NCBI GenBank assembly: GCA_963720805.1
Contig: CAVRGT010000012.1
Coordinates: 310,001 to 374,000 of the forward strand
Length of the DNA stretch: 64,000 nt
Direction of reading: 5' to 3'
Origin: VRUE01 sp963720805
Lineage (GTDB): Bacteria > Actinomycetota > Thermoleophilia > Solirubrobacterales > 70-9
The notes below the pieces were generated by a model. It had not been told where the DNA came from. It did not search any database and saw only the letters and a list, made by a program, of their open reading frames with translations. Positions 26,245 through 35,387 of this stretch are shown in pieces (position 1 is the stretch's first letter; each line of letters begins with the position of its first letter). A program made the position numbers and the translations under genes.

Positions 26245-26718
26245 GTGGAGACGATTTCCGGAAAGATTTGGGCGTTTGGCGCGCTGGTCGCGGTGGCCGG
26301 GCTGCTCATCTGCGGATGCGGCGAGGGAGGCGGCGCGGCAACGGCAGCGATCACGCCGGCACAGTTCGTCGAAAAGGCCAGCGCTGCCTGCGTGAAATTC
26401 CACGGGGAAGCGAGGGATGAGTTCTTTGCCTATTTGAAGAGCAGTGGCGGCGAACCGAAAAATCCGGATGCGCGAGCTGCGTACCAGGCGGATCTCAGCA
26501 GGAAATTCGTGATTGGAGTCAAGCGGCGCGAGCTCGATGAGTTCCGCGCGCTGGGAACGCCCACCAACGACGGCGGGAAAGCCCGGGCGCTGATTGCCGC
26601 CTTTGAAGAGGGCATAAGAAAAGCTGAAGAGAACCCCGCGCGGACGGCCCAGGACAGCACTGAATCGCTCGGAGACGCCGAAAAGCTGGCGGAGCAATAC
26701 GGTCTCAGCGGCTGCTAG
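26245..26718 (+). CDS. Small lipoprotein of unknown function
   Basis: 157 residues. Signal peptide with a lipobox (GLLICGC, cysteine about residue 25), then a glycine linker and a helical domain: ITPAQFVEKASAACVKFHGE, AAYQADLSRKFVIGVKRREL, and GGKARALIAAFEEGIRKAEE. It should be anchored outside the membrane. The pattern of helices with one internal and one terminal cysteine (GLSGC) resembles small actinobacterial lipoproteins of unknown role. GTG start at 26245. Its stop overlaps the end of the decayed gene on the other strand. Confidence 0.7.
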   Translation: METISGKIWAFGALVAVAGLLICGCGEGGGAATAAITPAQFVEKASAACVKFHGEARDEFFAYLKSSGGEPKNPDARAAYQADLSRKFVIGVKRRELDEFRALGTPTNDGGKARALIAAFEEGIRKAEENPARTAQDSTESLGDAEKLAEQYGLSGC

Positions 26719-27881
26719 AGGAGGCGCTGAGGGTCCCACTCGATTTTCTGACGTAGGTTGAGGCAGGCTGTACTGCTCTGCAGGGCGCCGAAGCCGACCT
26801 GGCGGCGACCGCGGTCGGGCCGGCTCGATGTCGCTGCGGCGGCTCTCGGTCGGCGAGCGATCGGCGAAGGCGGCGCTGGCGTAAACGTCGTAGGGCTTAG
26901 CCGGATCGAGCTCGATCGGCAGCTGGGCCCGCCCGGAGGGCGCCTCGACCTCGACCGTCCGCGTCCGCGGCGGCACGCCTTTTTCGTCGGGAGAGTTGAG
27001 CGTCACCACGAGGCCGCGCAGATCGGCGCCCTCGGCCCCTTGGACTTCGTAGTCGACCGCGAGGCCGCCATCGGAGCGGGTCGCCCTGACCTTGGCCATG
27101 CGCGGGATCGCCGCCGGCTCGATGCCCTCGGCCGGGGGGCGCGTCGTGACCAGGTCGGGCGCCAGCAAGTGGGGCTGGTGCCACTGCTTGTGCATCGCCG
27201 GACCGACCGGGCTGTCGGAATCGAAGGGCGGGTGAACGGAGAGAAAGGGCAGGTGAATCGTCGCCGGCTTGGTGTCGCCCCAGTGCCCGGGCCAGTCCAG
27301 CCATCAGCGACATAGACCACCGGCCGCTCGCCTCCGGGAAGTCGCTCGACCTGGCTCCAGTGGCGCACGCCGGCGTGCTTGTGCTGAGCGTAGACGGCGT
27401 AGTCGGGCACGTCGCCCTCGCCGAGGCGCAACTGGATCATCTCCCAATCGCCCTCGTGGCGGCCCGCGCCGATGACGCTGCCGACCAGGTTGAAGTCGTT
27501 GTAGAAGTAGAAGAACCAGTACTGCAGCCACTTTTCCTTGCGCGCCTCATCCTCGGCAAAGCGGCCGAAGATCCGGTTGGCGTACTTGGGACGCTGGTGC
27601 AGCAGGGCCGATGCCGCGGCGTAGTCCTTGCGGGTATCGCCGATCAGGTCGCCCTCGACGGCGGTCTTCCCATCGGGGTAGGCCGCGCCGAGGAAATCGA
27701 GTGAGAGCTGTGGCGTGCCGTCGTGCGGCTTGGCCTCGGCGAGCACCTCGTTGTCGCGCTGCAGGCGGTTGGCCTCGTAGTCGGTCCACTCCGCCGGCGA
27801 GTCGGCGAAGTAGCACTCGTGCGAGTCGTACTTGAGGTAGGGCAGATGTCGTTGGAGCAGGCCGTCGCGGTCGGGGCTCAC
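26715..27881 (-). pseudogene. Vps62-like protein gene with at least two frameshifts
   Basis: The frame from GTG 27881 reads LPYLKYDSHECYFADSPAEW, PKYANRIFGRFAEDEARKEK, WLQYWFFYFYNDFNLVGS, HEGDWEMIQLRL and ERPVVYVADG, the pattern of Vps62/DUF946-like proteins. Near 27290 the frame changes to one with HWGDTKPATIHLPFLSVH, GLAVDYEVQGAEGADLRGLV and PYDVYASAAFADRSP. Near 26815 it changes again to VGFGALQSSTACLNLRQK and a stop at 26715. The start overlaps the phosphoesterase stop as GTGA, so it was co-translated with it. Either decayed or affected by sequencing indels. Confidence 0.65.
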
Positions 27882-29149
27882 CGCGGCAGCTCTTCCTCTT
27901 CGTGGACGTTGCCTTCGTCATCGACGTGGTGGACCTCGATGCTCCCGGGCTTGAGGTCGAGCACCGCGAAGCCGTGCTTGGCCCAGTGTTCGCCGTCCTC
28001 GCTGGTGCGGTGCTCCTCGAAGCGCCAGTCGACGTAGTCGGGCTGAACGGGCGGCGGCAATTCGGCGATTTCCGGCACGGCGCCATGACCGATCGCCCGC
28101 GCTGCCCGCACGCCCTTGTACGGGTGGTAGGCGACGCAGTCGTGCTCGTGGCCCCAGAACCAGACGTCCACCCCGTGCTCGTCGAGGGTCGGCTTCAGCG
28201 CCTCTTCGATCTTTTCGCCGACGTCTTGGTCGTCGTCATTGGCGGTGAAGAGCTGGTGGTGGGAGAGCAGCAGCAGCTTGCGATCCGGGTCGGCGGCGGC
28301 TTCGGCAACGTGCCTGGCCTGGCTGCCGTACAGATGCCCCTGCGCCCAGCCGAAGGGGAGCTCGTCGTTCCAGGCCGTGTCGAGACCGATCACGTTCCAG
28401 TCCTTGGACTGCAGCGAGAACCAGCTCGTGGACGCGCCGTTGGCGGCGCGCTGGCGATGGAAGCGGGGGTCGGTAAGCATGACGTCGAAGTAGCCGCGGC
28501 CACCCGAGTACATGTCGTGGTTGCCGTTCAGCGCCCAGGAGGAGATGGCGCCCTTGTCCCCTGCATCAACCGGCCACGGCTTGAGAATGTTGTCGCGCAC
28601 CTCCTGCTCGAGCCCGGAGTAGTAGGTGTCACCGAGGTTGATCACATGGACCGCGCGGTCGGTCTCGTGAATCCAAGGCCGCATCGCCGCCGCAACGGCC
28701 TCGGCTTCTTCGAGCCCGGTGCCCCAATCGCTGACCAGGACCAACCGCGAGGCGTCGCCGATCTTGGTCACGGCGGGCTCGTCGCAGAACGGGTGACGGT
28801 CGTGAAACAGCCGCCAGAGCAGTGAGAGGGCGATCTCGACCACCCAGCCGATGTCCTCCTGGGTGAATTTGTCCCCCATCTTCTCCTTGTCGGCCTTCGC
28901 TTCGCGTCGCTGCTGCAGCGCCGACTGGGCGAGGCTGACGATTGGCCGACGCGAGTAGTAGGTGCCGACCGTTGGGTCGGCCTCGGCCTTGCGGGCATCA
29001 CGGACGGCCTCGAGTAGTTCGGTGTGGACGTGGGTGGGCGTGCGATCGCCGCGGCCGGTCGTCGGCCCCGACTCGACCACTCGCTCGAGGTGCTCGGCGA
29101 TCCGCTCGAGCTGCTGGTGGATGAAACCGTGGTCTCGCAGGTTCGACAT
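27878..29149 (-). CDS. Calcineurin-like metallophosphoesterase
   Basis: 423 residues. The metallophosphoesterase signature blocks are in order: VSDWGTG (about residue 146), GDTYYSG (about 180), GNHD (about 218), a histidine in LLLSHHQLF (about 290), and GHEHD (about 335), giving the ligands for a two-metal site. The N-terminal 130 residues are helical and specific to this subgroup. No signal peptide is visible, so it is probably cytosolic. It is followed, with a GTGA overlap, by the Vps62-like gene, suggesting a joint function. Confidence 0.85.
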   Translation of the reverse strand: MSNLRDHGFIHQQLERIAEHLERVVESGPTTGRGDRTPTHVHTELLEAVRDARKAEADPTVGTYYSRRPIVSLAQSALQQRREAKADKEKMGDKFTQEDIGWVVEIALSLLWRLFHDRHPFCDEPAVTKIGDASRLVLVSDWGTGLEEAEAVAAAMRPWIHETDRAVHVINLGDTYYSGLEQEVRDNILKPWPVDAGDKGAISSWALNGNHDMYSGGRGYFDVMLTDPRFHRQRAANGASTSWFSLQSKDWNVIGLDTAWNDELPFGWAQGHLYGSQARHVAEAAADPDRKLLLLSHHQLFTANDDDQDVGEKIEEALKPTLDEHGVDVWFWGHEHDCVAYHPYKGVRAARAIGHGAVPEIAELPPPVQPDYVDWRFEEHRTSEDGEHWAKHGFAVLDLKPGSIEVHHVDDEGNVHEEEELPR

Positions 29150-29180
29150 TTGGCGCGCCAGTTTACACAGTGAATTTCTA

Positions 29181-29612
29181 CTACTTGGGATGAAATTCGG
29201 CTAAACGCCGCTGGGCGCCCTCGCGAGGGCGCCTCGACTCGATCGCCTCGGCGTAGGCGCCGTGGGTCGTGGCCCTCGGTCCTGAGACGACGATCCCGTA
29301 GCCCTCGACCATCGCCCGCGCCAGGGTCGCCTTGAAGGTCTTGCCGTGCCAGGCGTGCGCCTCCGCCGCGCGCCCGACATGGAGGTGGACGAGCTCGTGG
29401 AGCAGCGTCTCCAGCACGTCGCCGGGGCGGATTCCGGGGTAGGCGGTGACAGAGAGGCGGAACTGGGCGGGCACCGCGAAGCCGAGCCGGTTGGGGCGTC
29501 GACGGGCGCGCCGGACCTTCAGCTCGGGCTCGCGCGCGGCGAGCGGACCGGCGGCGAAGACGTGCATCCCCCGCAGTCGCGTCATCTCCTCATGAAGGTC
29601 GACCCCCGCCAC
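29181..29612 (-). CDS. SprT-like zinc metalloprotease-fold protein
   Basis: About 143 residues. The zinc-binding HELVHLH motif lies in DVLETLLHELVHLHVGR, with the third ligand region AWHGKTFKATLARA following, as in SprT/Spartan-like domains. Upstream strands (NRLGFAVPAQFRLSVTAYP) match the fold. Bacterial members are poorly characterised; eukaryotic ones cleave DNA-protein crosslinks. GTG 29612 is one possible start and ATG 29585 another; longer frames overlap the ATPase gene upstream. The C-terminus is basic. Confidence 0.72.
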   Translation of the reverse strand: MAGVDLHEEMTRLRGMHVFAAGPLAAREPELKVRRARRRPNRLGFAVPAQFRLSVTAYPGIRPGDVLETLLHELVHLHVGRAAEAHAWHGKTFKATLARAMVEGYGIVVSGPRATTHGAYAEAIESRRPREGAQRRLAEFHPK

Positions 29613-29643
29613 GGTGAAATAGGTCTGAGAGCGCCTCAAAGTT

Positions 29644-30825
29644 TCAGGCGGTCGCGCGACGCAATAGAAAGTCACGAAACCGGGGGGCCGTATATCCGTA
29701 TTCGCCTTTGCGAATCCGGTACAGGACACCAGCCTCGACGAGTCTGCCAAGCAGGACGTTGACGTTGCCGGGCGTCTTCGCGGAAGCTTCCCCTAGATTT
29801 GAAGCGCGAAGGGGCGGATAGGGGCATGAGGCGGAGGCGAGCAACACATCCTGCTCGGCCGGGGTCAGGGTCGATATCCGGGGCTCGTAGAAGTCCCGGT
29901 CGAGACGTTCGTAGATCTGCAGGCGCGCCTCGTGCAGCAGCTCCGGGGTGAGGCGATCGACTCCGGCGAGGTCGGCGGCGTCCCAGAGCTCGGACCCCCA
30001 CAGCTGAATGAAGTACGGATATCCCTCGACCTCCTCGACCACATCGGCGGCCACCGCCTTGTCGACCGAACGCCCGGCCTGTTCGAGCGGTCGGGTGAAC
30101 GCGGCGATCGCCTCGTCCATCGGGAGTGAATCGACATCCTCCCCCCTGAAGAGTCGCTCACTGTAGGAGCGGGCCTTCTGCAGGTTGGCAGCAAGCGTGG
30201 GCAGGCCGCAGACGACCACCGCCAGTGGCAACTCCTGGCGCTGGAGCGCAACCAGCGGCGCGATCAGCAGGGACAGTGGATGCTCGCCGTGCCTGCCTCG
30301 CTCATCGCGGATCAGCTGCGCCTCGTCGAGCAACAGCACCAAGCCCTGCCGACCTTTGGCGACGGCCAGCTCGACTGTGGCAAAAATGTCCCTGGCGAGA
30401 TCATTCTCGCGGTCCGAGCCGGGCGCGATGGAGAGCGAGACGTCTTCCCACGTAACCGAAAGGGCCCCGGCTTTTATCGCCCGACCGGCAGCCGCGCGCA
30501 GACGCTCCAGACGAGAAAGTCGCGCCCGGGCTCGGCCGAGGAGGCCGCCGAGAGCTTCTTGAAGCGCTTCATCGGTGTTGTGGGACGGCTGGAACTCGAA
30601 GTCGGCAGGCTCCCAGTTGGCTTCCTCGGCCCTTTCCGCAAAGGCACCGAGCAAGACCGTCTTGCCAACTCCTCGAAGGCCGGTAACGCGCATGCTTGCC
30701 TGCTGCTCTGGCGCCGCGCGCAGCATCGCGTCGAAGCGTCGAAGCGACGGATCGCGACCAGCGAGGTACAACGGGCGAACTCCAACGCCGGGCCGGTATG
30801 GGTTCTTGATCGAAGCTTGGCTCAT
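29644..30825 (-). CDS. AAA-family ATPase with C-terminal winged helix
   Basis: About 393 residues. Walker A is GLRGVGKTVLL (about residue 49), Walker B is LVLLLDEAQLI (about 165), followed by a sensor-1 LAVVVCGLP. The C-terminal portion has a lid domain (AAFTRPLEQAGRSVDKAVAA, EVEGYPYFIQLWGSELW) and a winged helix (TPAEQDVLLASASC, then LLGRLVEAGVLYRIRKGEYG). This is the AAA_16/ORC-like ATPase layout common in actinobacterial islands. ATG 30825 is preferred (AAAGAGA 8 nt upstream); an in-frame ATG at 30852 is the alternative. The leader contains an ATTACAG/CTGTAAT inverted repeat. Confidence 0.82.
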   Translation of the reverse strand: MSQASIKNPYRPGVGVRPLYLAGRDPSLRRFDAMLRAAPEQQASMRVTGLRGVGKTVLLGAFAERAEEANWEPADFEFQPSHNTDEALQEALGGLLGRARARLSRLERLRAAAGRAIKAGALSVTWEDVSLSIAPGSDRENDLARDIFATVELAVAKGRQGLVLLLDEAQLIRDERGRHGEHPLSLLIAPLVALQRQELPLAVVVCGLPTLAANLQKARSYSERLFRGEDVDSLPMDEAIAAFTRPLEQAGRSVDKAVAADVVEEVEGYPYFIQLWGSELWDAADLAGVDRLTPELLHEARLQIYERLDRDFYEPRISTLTPAEQDVLLASASCPYPPLRASNLGEASAKTPGNVNVLLGRLVEAGVLYRIRKGEYGYTAPRFRDFLLRRATA

Positions 30826-30922
30826 TACAGAGATCTCTTTATGTTTCCACATTCTAAAGAAAAAGCTGTAATAAGTGCCGCTTCGCGTGAGAGCGCAGGC
30901 TAACGGGATCGAGACCCGATGC

Positions 30923-31630
30923 TCAGGGGCGCTGGCCTTCGAACTTGTAGCCGACGCCGCGCACGGTGACGACCAGCTCGGGGCGCTGCGGGTCGCGCTC
31001 GACCTTCTGGCGCAGGTTGGAGATGTGGACGTCGCAGGCGCGCTCGTCGCCGTCGAACTCGGTCTGCCAGAGCTCCTCCATGATCTGGCGGCGGGGGAAG
31101 ACCTCGCCGGGGCGGCCGACCAGCAGGCGCAGCAGCTGGAACTCGGAGCGGGTCAGGTTGACCGGCTCGCCGTGGACGGTGGCGACGTGGCGGACGAGGT
31201 CGATCGCGACCGGGCCGGCTTCGATCTTGACCGCTTGGTTGAGCGGGCCGCGATCGAGCTCGCGGCGGCGCAGCTGGGCGCGCACGCGGCCGAGCAGCTC
31301 GCGCACCGAGAAGGGCTTGGTGACGTAGTCATCGGCGCCGACCTCGAGCCCGACCACCTTGTCGACCTCGGCGTCCTTGGCGGTGAGGACGATGATCGGC
31401 ACGGCGCTGCGGGCGCGCACCTCGCGGCAGATGTCGAGGCCGCTCGGCCCCGGCATCATGATGTCGAGGATCAGCAGGTCGAAGTAGATGCCCTCGCCGC
31501 TCAGTTTCGCCGTGGCGTCGTTGCCGTCGACCGCGACGTCGACGTCGAAGCCCTCCTGGGCCAGCGCGTAGCCGACCGACTCGCGCACCGAGGGCTCGTC
31601 GTCGGCGACCAGGATGCGTCCGCTGCTCAT
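30923..31630 (-). CDS. OmpR/PhoB-family response regulator
   Basis: 235 residues. The receiver domain has the acidic pair DDE at residues 10-12, the phosphoacceptor aspartate in LLILDIMMPG (about residue 56), T in VLTAKD and K in VTKPFSVREL. The C-terminal winged helix reads LTRSEFQLLRLLVGRPGEVF, ACDVHISNLRQKVE and VRGVGYKFE. Its ATG overlaps the stop of the upstream sensor kinase (TGATG), so the pair is co-translated. The regulon is unknown. Confidence 0.93.
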   Translation of the reverse strand: MSSGRILVADDEPSVRESVGYALAQEGFDVDVAVDGNDATAKLSGEGIYFDLLILDIMMPGPSGLDICREVRARSAVPIIVLTAKDAEVDKVVGLEVGADDYVTKPFSVRELLGRVRAQLRRRELDRGPLNQAVKIEAGPVAIDLVRHVATVHGEPVNLTRSEFQLLRLLVGRPGEVFPRRQIMEELWQTEFDGDERACDVHISNLRQKVERDPQRPELVVTVRGVGYKFEGQRP

Positions 31631-32928
31631 CAGGCCACCGGGGTCGGGCTCGGTTGGGAGATCGGCAGGCGGACCCAGAAGGTGCTGCCTTTGCCCTCGA
31701 CCGACTTGGCGCCCATCTCGCCGCCCATCACGTCGACCATGCGGCGGGCGATCGCCAGGCCAAGGCCGAAGCCCTCCTGCTTGCGCGTCTCGCTACGACG
31801 GTAGAAGCGCTCGAATACGCGCTCGATCTCCGCCGCGGGGATTCCTGTTCCAGTGTCGATTACCTCCATGATCACGTCCCTCTCGCCATCGCGGCGGCCG
31901 CGAACGGTAACGGCGCCGGGGGGTGGCGTGTTCTTGAAGGCGTTGGTCAGCAAGCCAATCATCACCTGGCGCAGCAATGTCGGGTCCGCCTTGGCGGCGA
32001 GATCGGGCTCGACTTCGACGTAGAGATCGACGTGTTTGCGCGGTTCGACCGCGGCGACGACGTCGCGGATCGCGATCGGCACGTCGACCACCTCGGTCTC
32101 CCCCGCCCCCAGCGACTCGACCCGGGCCAGGGTGAGCAGGGCCTGGGTCAGGCGGCTCATCCGGTCGGCGTCCTCGGCGAGGCGATTGAGGAAGTGATCG
32201 CGCGCCTGCGGGTCGTCTTTGGCGCCGCTCTGCAGGACCTCGATCGCGCCGGAGATGCCGGCCAGCGGGTTGCGCAGCTCGTGGGCGGCGTTGGAGACGA
32301 AGTCGGCTTCGGCGAACTCGCGGCGCATCTCTTCGGTGCGGTCGCGGACGACGGCGAGGACGGCGCGCTCGTCGGGCAGGGCGCGGGCCTGCATCGCGTA
32401 GGCGCGGTCGCCGATGCGCAGGGCGGGATGGGCGGTGAAGCCGACCTCGGCAGCGCGGTGCAGGTGCACCAGCAGCGCCTCGGGCGGGCGTCCGGCGTCG
32501 AGCAGGTCGGCGGCGGCGCTGTTGGAGAAGCGCACCGGCCCTTCGTCGTCGACCACCATCACCGCGTCGGTGAGGCCGTCGAAGATCGCCTCGAGCTTGT
32601 TGCGGTCGGCGGTGAGCACGCCGAAGCTCTCCTTCAACGATGCGCGCATCGAGTCCAGCGCCCGGGCGAGTTCGCCGATCTCATCGCGGGCGCCAACCCG
32701 CAGCGGCGCGTCGAAGGAGCCCGAGGCCATTTCGTTGGCGGCCTGGGCGAGGCGCGAGACGCGGTGGGTGATCGCGACCGCGATCAGGAAGCCGGCGAGC
32801 ACGCCGATCAGCACCGCGACGACCAGCGCCTGCCTGTTGTCGCCGAAGAGGTAGACGGCGAAAGCGGTGATCAGCGAGACCGCGGCAAACGCCCCGGCCA
32901 GCCACAACCGCATGCCAATCCATCTCAT
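31630..32928 (-). CDS. Membrane sensor histidine kinase (HAMP-PAS-HisKA-HATPase)
   Basis: 432 residues. Two N-terminal transmembrane helices (WLAGAFAAVSLITAFAVYLF and ALVVAVLIGVLAGFLIAVAI) have almost no loop between them, so the signal is probably sensed in or near the membrane or by the PAS domain. HAMP (about 50-105), PAS (about 115-200), HisKA with the phosphohistidine in AAHELRNPLAG (about 222), then the N box (GLLTNAFKNTP), G1 (DTGTGIPAAEI) and G2 (GFGLGLAIARRMVDVMGG). Partner of the response regulator directly downstream. Confidence 0.93.
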   Translation of the reverse strand: MRWIGMRLWLAGAFAAVSLITAFAVYLFGDNRQALVVAVLIGVLAGFLIAVAITHRVSRLAQAANEMASGSFDAPLRVGARDEIGELARALDSMRASLKESFGVLTADRNKLEAIFDGLTDAVMVVDDEGPVRFSNSAAADLLDAGRPPEALLVHLHRAAEVGFTAHPALRIGDRAYAMQARALPDERAVLAVVRDRTEEMRREFAEADFVSNAAHELRNPLAGISGAIEVLQSGAKDDPQARDHFLNRLAEDADRMSRLTQALLTLARVESLGAGETEVVDVPIAIRDVVAAVEPRKHVDLYVEVEPDLAAKADPTLLRQVMIGLLTNAFKNTPPPGAVTVRGRRDGERDVIMEVIDTGTGIPAAEIERVFERFYRRSETRKQEGFGLGLAIARRMVDVMGGEMGAKSVEGKGSTFWVRLPISQPSPTPVA

Positions 32929-32989
32929 GAAGAGTTACTAACACAAACGCCAACCGGGATAGGGCCGGGTGGCATGGGAGAATCGACGG

Positions 32990-33718
32990 GTGCGGACTTT
33001 GGTCTTCATTCCGGCATGGAACGAGGAGGACTCGGTCGCGACCGTGATTGCGGACGTGCGCGCGTGCCTGCCCGAGGCCGAGGTGCTCGTGATCGACGAC
33101 GGCTCCGGCGACGCGACCGCCGAGCGGGCGCGTGAGGCCGGCGCGCTGGTCGCCTCGCTGCCCTTCAACCAGGGGCTCGGCGCGGCGCTGCAGACCGGCT
33201 ACCTCTACGCATTGCGCGAGGACTATGAGGCCTGTGCCCATCTCGACGCCGACGGCCAGCACCCGCCGCGCGAGGTGGCGCGGCTGCTGGCGGAGATCTA
33301 CGGCGACCGCGCCGACCTGGTGATCGGCTCGCGCTACCGCGACCCCGGCAAAGCCGAGAGCGACGATTACAAGCCGACGCTCTCGCGGCGGATCGGCACC
33401 GGCGTCTTCCGCTTCTTCCTCACCCTGGCGACGCGCCAGCGCTTCACCGACACGACCAGCGGCATGCGGGCGGCGAACCGCAAGGTGATGGCGCTCTTCA
33501 GCGAGCACTACTCGCCCGACTTCGCCGAGATCGAGTCGCTGCAGCTCGCCGTGCGAGAGGGGCTGCGGGTCGAGGAGGTGCCGGTGCGGATGCTGGAGCG
33601 CGCCGGCGGGACCTCCTTCCTGACGCCGTTGCGCTCGGCCTTCTTCATCTTCAAGGGGATGATCGTGCTGCTGGTCGGCCAGTTCCGGCCGCGCCACGCC
33701 GAGGCGGGCGAGCAATGA
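32990..33718 (+). CDS. Family-2 glycosyltransferase (GT-A fold, DPM1-like)
   Basis: 242 residues. Nucleotide-sugar-binding motifs IPAWNEEDSVATVI, VLVIDDGSGDAT and the metal-binding AHLDADGQHPP. DLVIGSRY and TDTTSGMRAANR follow, as in polyprenyl-phosphate mannosyl/glucosyl transferases that make lipid-linked sugar donors. GTG 32990 with GGGAG 9 nt upstream is preferred. Its stop overlaps the ATG of the next gene (ATGA). The pairing with a DUF2304 membrane protein is common and suggests a membrane-associated complex. Confidence 0.88.
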   Translation: MRTLVFIPAWNEEDSVATVIADVRACLPEAEVLVIDDGSGDATAERAREAGALVASLPFNQGLGAALQTGYLYALREDYEACAHLDADGQHPPREVARLLAEIYGDRADLVIGSRYRDPGKAESDDYKPTLSRRIGTGVFRFFLTLATRQRFTDTTSGMRAANRKVMALFSEHYSPDFAEIESLQLAVREGLRVEEVPVRMLERAGGTSFLTPLRSAFFIFKGMIVLLVGQFRPRHAEAGEQ

Positions 33719-34143
33719 ACGCGCTGCTCCTGCTGGCGGCGGGCGAGAGCCCCAAGGTCCACCTCACCTCGCAGACCCGGATCATCGCCGCGATCCTGGC
33801 GCTCGCCTTCATGGGCCTGGTGCTGGAGCTGATCCGCCGCGACAAACTGCAGGAGCGCTTCAGCGTCGTCTGGTTCGTCGCCGGCCTGGGGATGCTGATC
33901 GGCGCCGCCTTCCCCGGCCTGCTGACCCTGGTCGCCGACGCGATGGGCGTGCGCGATACCAACGTCGCCCTGTTCTCGATCGTGCTGCTCTTCCTGCTCG
34001 GCCTGGCGCTCAACTTCAGCGTGACGATGTCGCGCCAGGCGACCCAGATCACCCGACTCGCTCAGGAGCGGGCGCTGGAGAAGGCGAACGCCCAGGCAAA
34101 CAACGGCAAGTCCCACGACATGACGAGGTCCAGCGGCCGTTAG
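33715..34143 (+). CDS. DUF2304 family membrane protein
   Basis: 142 residues with three predicted transmembrane helices (RIIAAILALAFMGLVLELI, VWFVAGLGMLIGAAFPGLL and VALFSIVLLFLLGLALNFSV) and a cytosolic coiled tail (QATQITRLAQERALEKANAQ), the DUF2304 layout. It is translationally coupled to the glycosyltransferase and probably anchors or assists it. The last four codons and the stop lie inside an 83-bp palindrome. Confidence 0.83.
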   Translation: MNALLLLAAGESPKVHLTSQTRIIAAILALAFMGLVLELIRRDKLQERFSVVWFVAGLGMLIGAAFPGLLTLVADAMGVRDTNVALFSIVLLFLLGLALNFSVTMSRQATQITRLAQERALEKANAQANNGKSHDMTRSSGR

Positions 34144-34212
34144 GCAAGGACGCAGGGAGCCCGAATAGCAGCGCTATTCGGGCGACTGAGGACGCCGCAT
34201 AACGGCCGCTGG
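34130..34212. repeat. 83-bp nested palindrome between convergent genes
   Basis: The outer arms CCAGCGGCCGTTA (34130-34142) and TAACGGCCGCTGG (34200-34212) are perfect inverted repeats. Inside, CCCGAATAG (34160-34168) and CTATTCGGG (34174-34182) form a second hairpin. The element covers the end of the DUF2304 gene and reaches almost to the holB stop (34223). Confidence 0.85.
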
Positions 34213-34222
34213 GGCCGTCCGC

Positions 34223-35368
34223 TTAGGCGAAGATGCGCTGAAGGCGAAAGGCGAGCGCCTCGAGGGCTAGCTCCTCGGAGACGTTGAGGTCGAGGCGGCG
34301 GCGGGTGTCCTGGACCAGCTCGGCGGCGCGGCGGGGGCGGGACGGAGTCGAGGGACGCGGCGGATTGCGAGTCGGCGAGCTGGTCCTGGTTGTAGACGAC
34401 CTCTGGAGCGCCGGACGCCGTGGCGGCCAGGTCGCGGAACCAGCTGCGCGTCAGCTCCAAGGCCGAGATCGAGGACCTCTGTTCGGCGACGGCGGCCGGC
34501 GCGTTTCGCTTCGTCAGCGATGTCCCGGGCGCTGCGCTTGACGCCGGCCTCGGTTTCTTCGTCGAGCAGGTCGCGGGTCGTCGCTTCCGCTTCCTCACCG
34601 ACGGCTTCAGCGGCTTTAGCAGCTCACGCCAGGCGGGGGGCGTCGAGGGGGACTCATCGGACGCACTTGCGTGCTGAGTGTCCGATGAGTCCCCTCGACC
34701 GCCCTTCCCAGTTCAAGAGCCGCTGCTCGAAGGTCCCGCCGGAGTCCGAGAGCAAGAAGCGGGCGCGAGCGAGATCGCCAGCGGAAAGGCGGGCTACGGC
34801 GGCGATCTCTTCCGCGGGAGCCCCAGTGCCGAAAGCGGCTTCGACGGCCTCCGGCGGCAACGGCGCGAAATCGATCGGCTGGCAGCGGGAGGCGATCGTC
34901 TCCAGGGGCATCGACGGTTCGGCGGTGAGCAGGATCAGGTGGACGAAGTCGGGCGGCTCCTCCAAAGTCTTGAGCAGAGCGTTCTGGCTCTCGTCGCGCA
35001 TCTGCTCGGCGGCCTCGATCACGAAGACGCGCTTCTCCGCTTCGAACGGCCTGTAGGACGAGGCGCGGATGACGCGCTCGCGGACCTCCTCGACCATGTG
35101 CTGGGCCCCGCGCGGACGCAGCCAGACGAGGTCTGGGTGCGGCGAGGGATCGATCAGCGCGCGGCGGCGCGCGTCGTCTGGGTCGGTTGCCTCAGCGGCG
35201 AGAATCTCCGCAGCAAAGGCGCGAGCGACCGCGCGCCTTCCCGGCGCCGCGTGGGCCGCGGAAGAGATAGGCGTGCGAGGGACCCGAGGCGAGCGCTGCT
35301 GTCAGCGCCACACGGGCCCGCGGCTGGTACTCGGTGATTTCTTGCAGGCCGTACGGATCTCCGGTCAT
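34223..35368 (-). pseudogene. holB: DNA polymerase III delta' subunit, broken
   Basis: HolB is part of the clamp loader. The N-terminus (DPYGLQEITEYQPRARVALT, then SHAYLFRGPRGAGK) begins at ATG 35368. At about 35242 an extra G shifts the frame. The next frame reads FAAEILAAEATDPDDARRR, EKRVFVIEAAEQMRDESQNA, LLKTLEEPPDFVHLILLTAE and ASRCQPIDFAPL (canonical clamp-loader motifs). A 56-bp palindrome at 34643-34698 brings a stop. The C-terminus (AEAVGEEAEATTRDLLDEE, ELTRSWFRDLAATASGAPEV, LNVSEELALEALAFRLQRIF) continues in three further frame segments. Such a gene should be essential, so another copy or sequence error must be considered. Confidence 0.8.
34643..34698. repeat. 56-bp palindrome inside holB
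   Basis: TCGAGGGGGACTCATCGGAC (34643-34662) and GTCCGATGAGTCCCCTCGA (34680-34698) pair with one bulged G. An inner GCAC/GTGC hairpin occupies the loop. In the holB frame it encodes GLIGHSARKCVR and a stop, with no counterpart expected in the protein, so it looks inserted. Confidence 0.8.
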
Positions 35369-35387
35369 CGACGCCGACCCGCTATCC

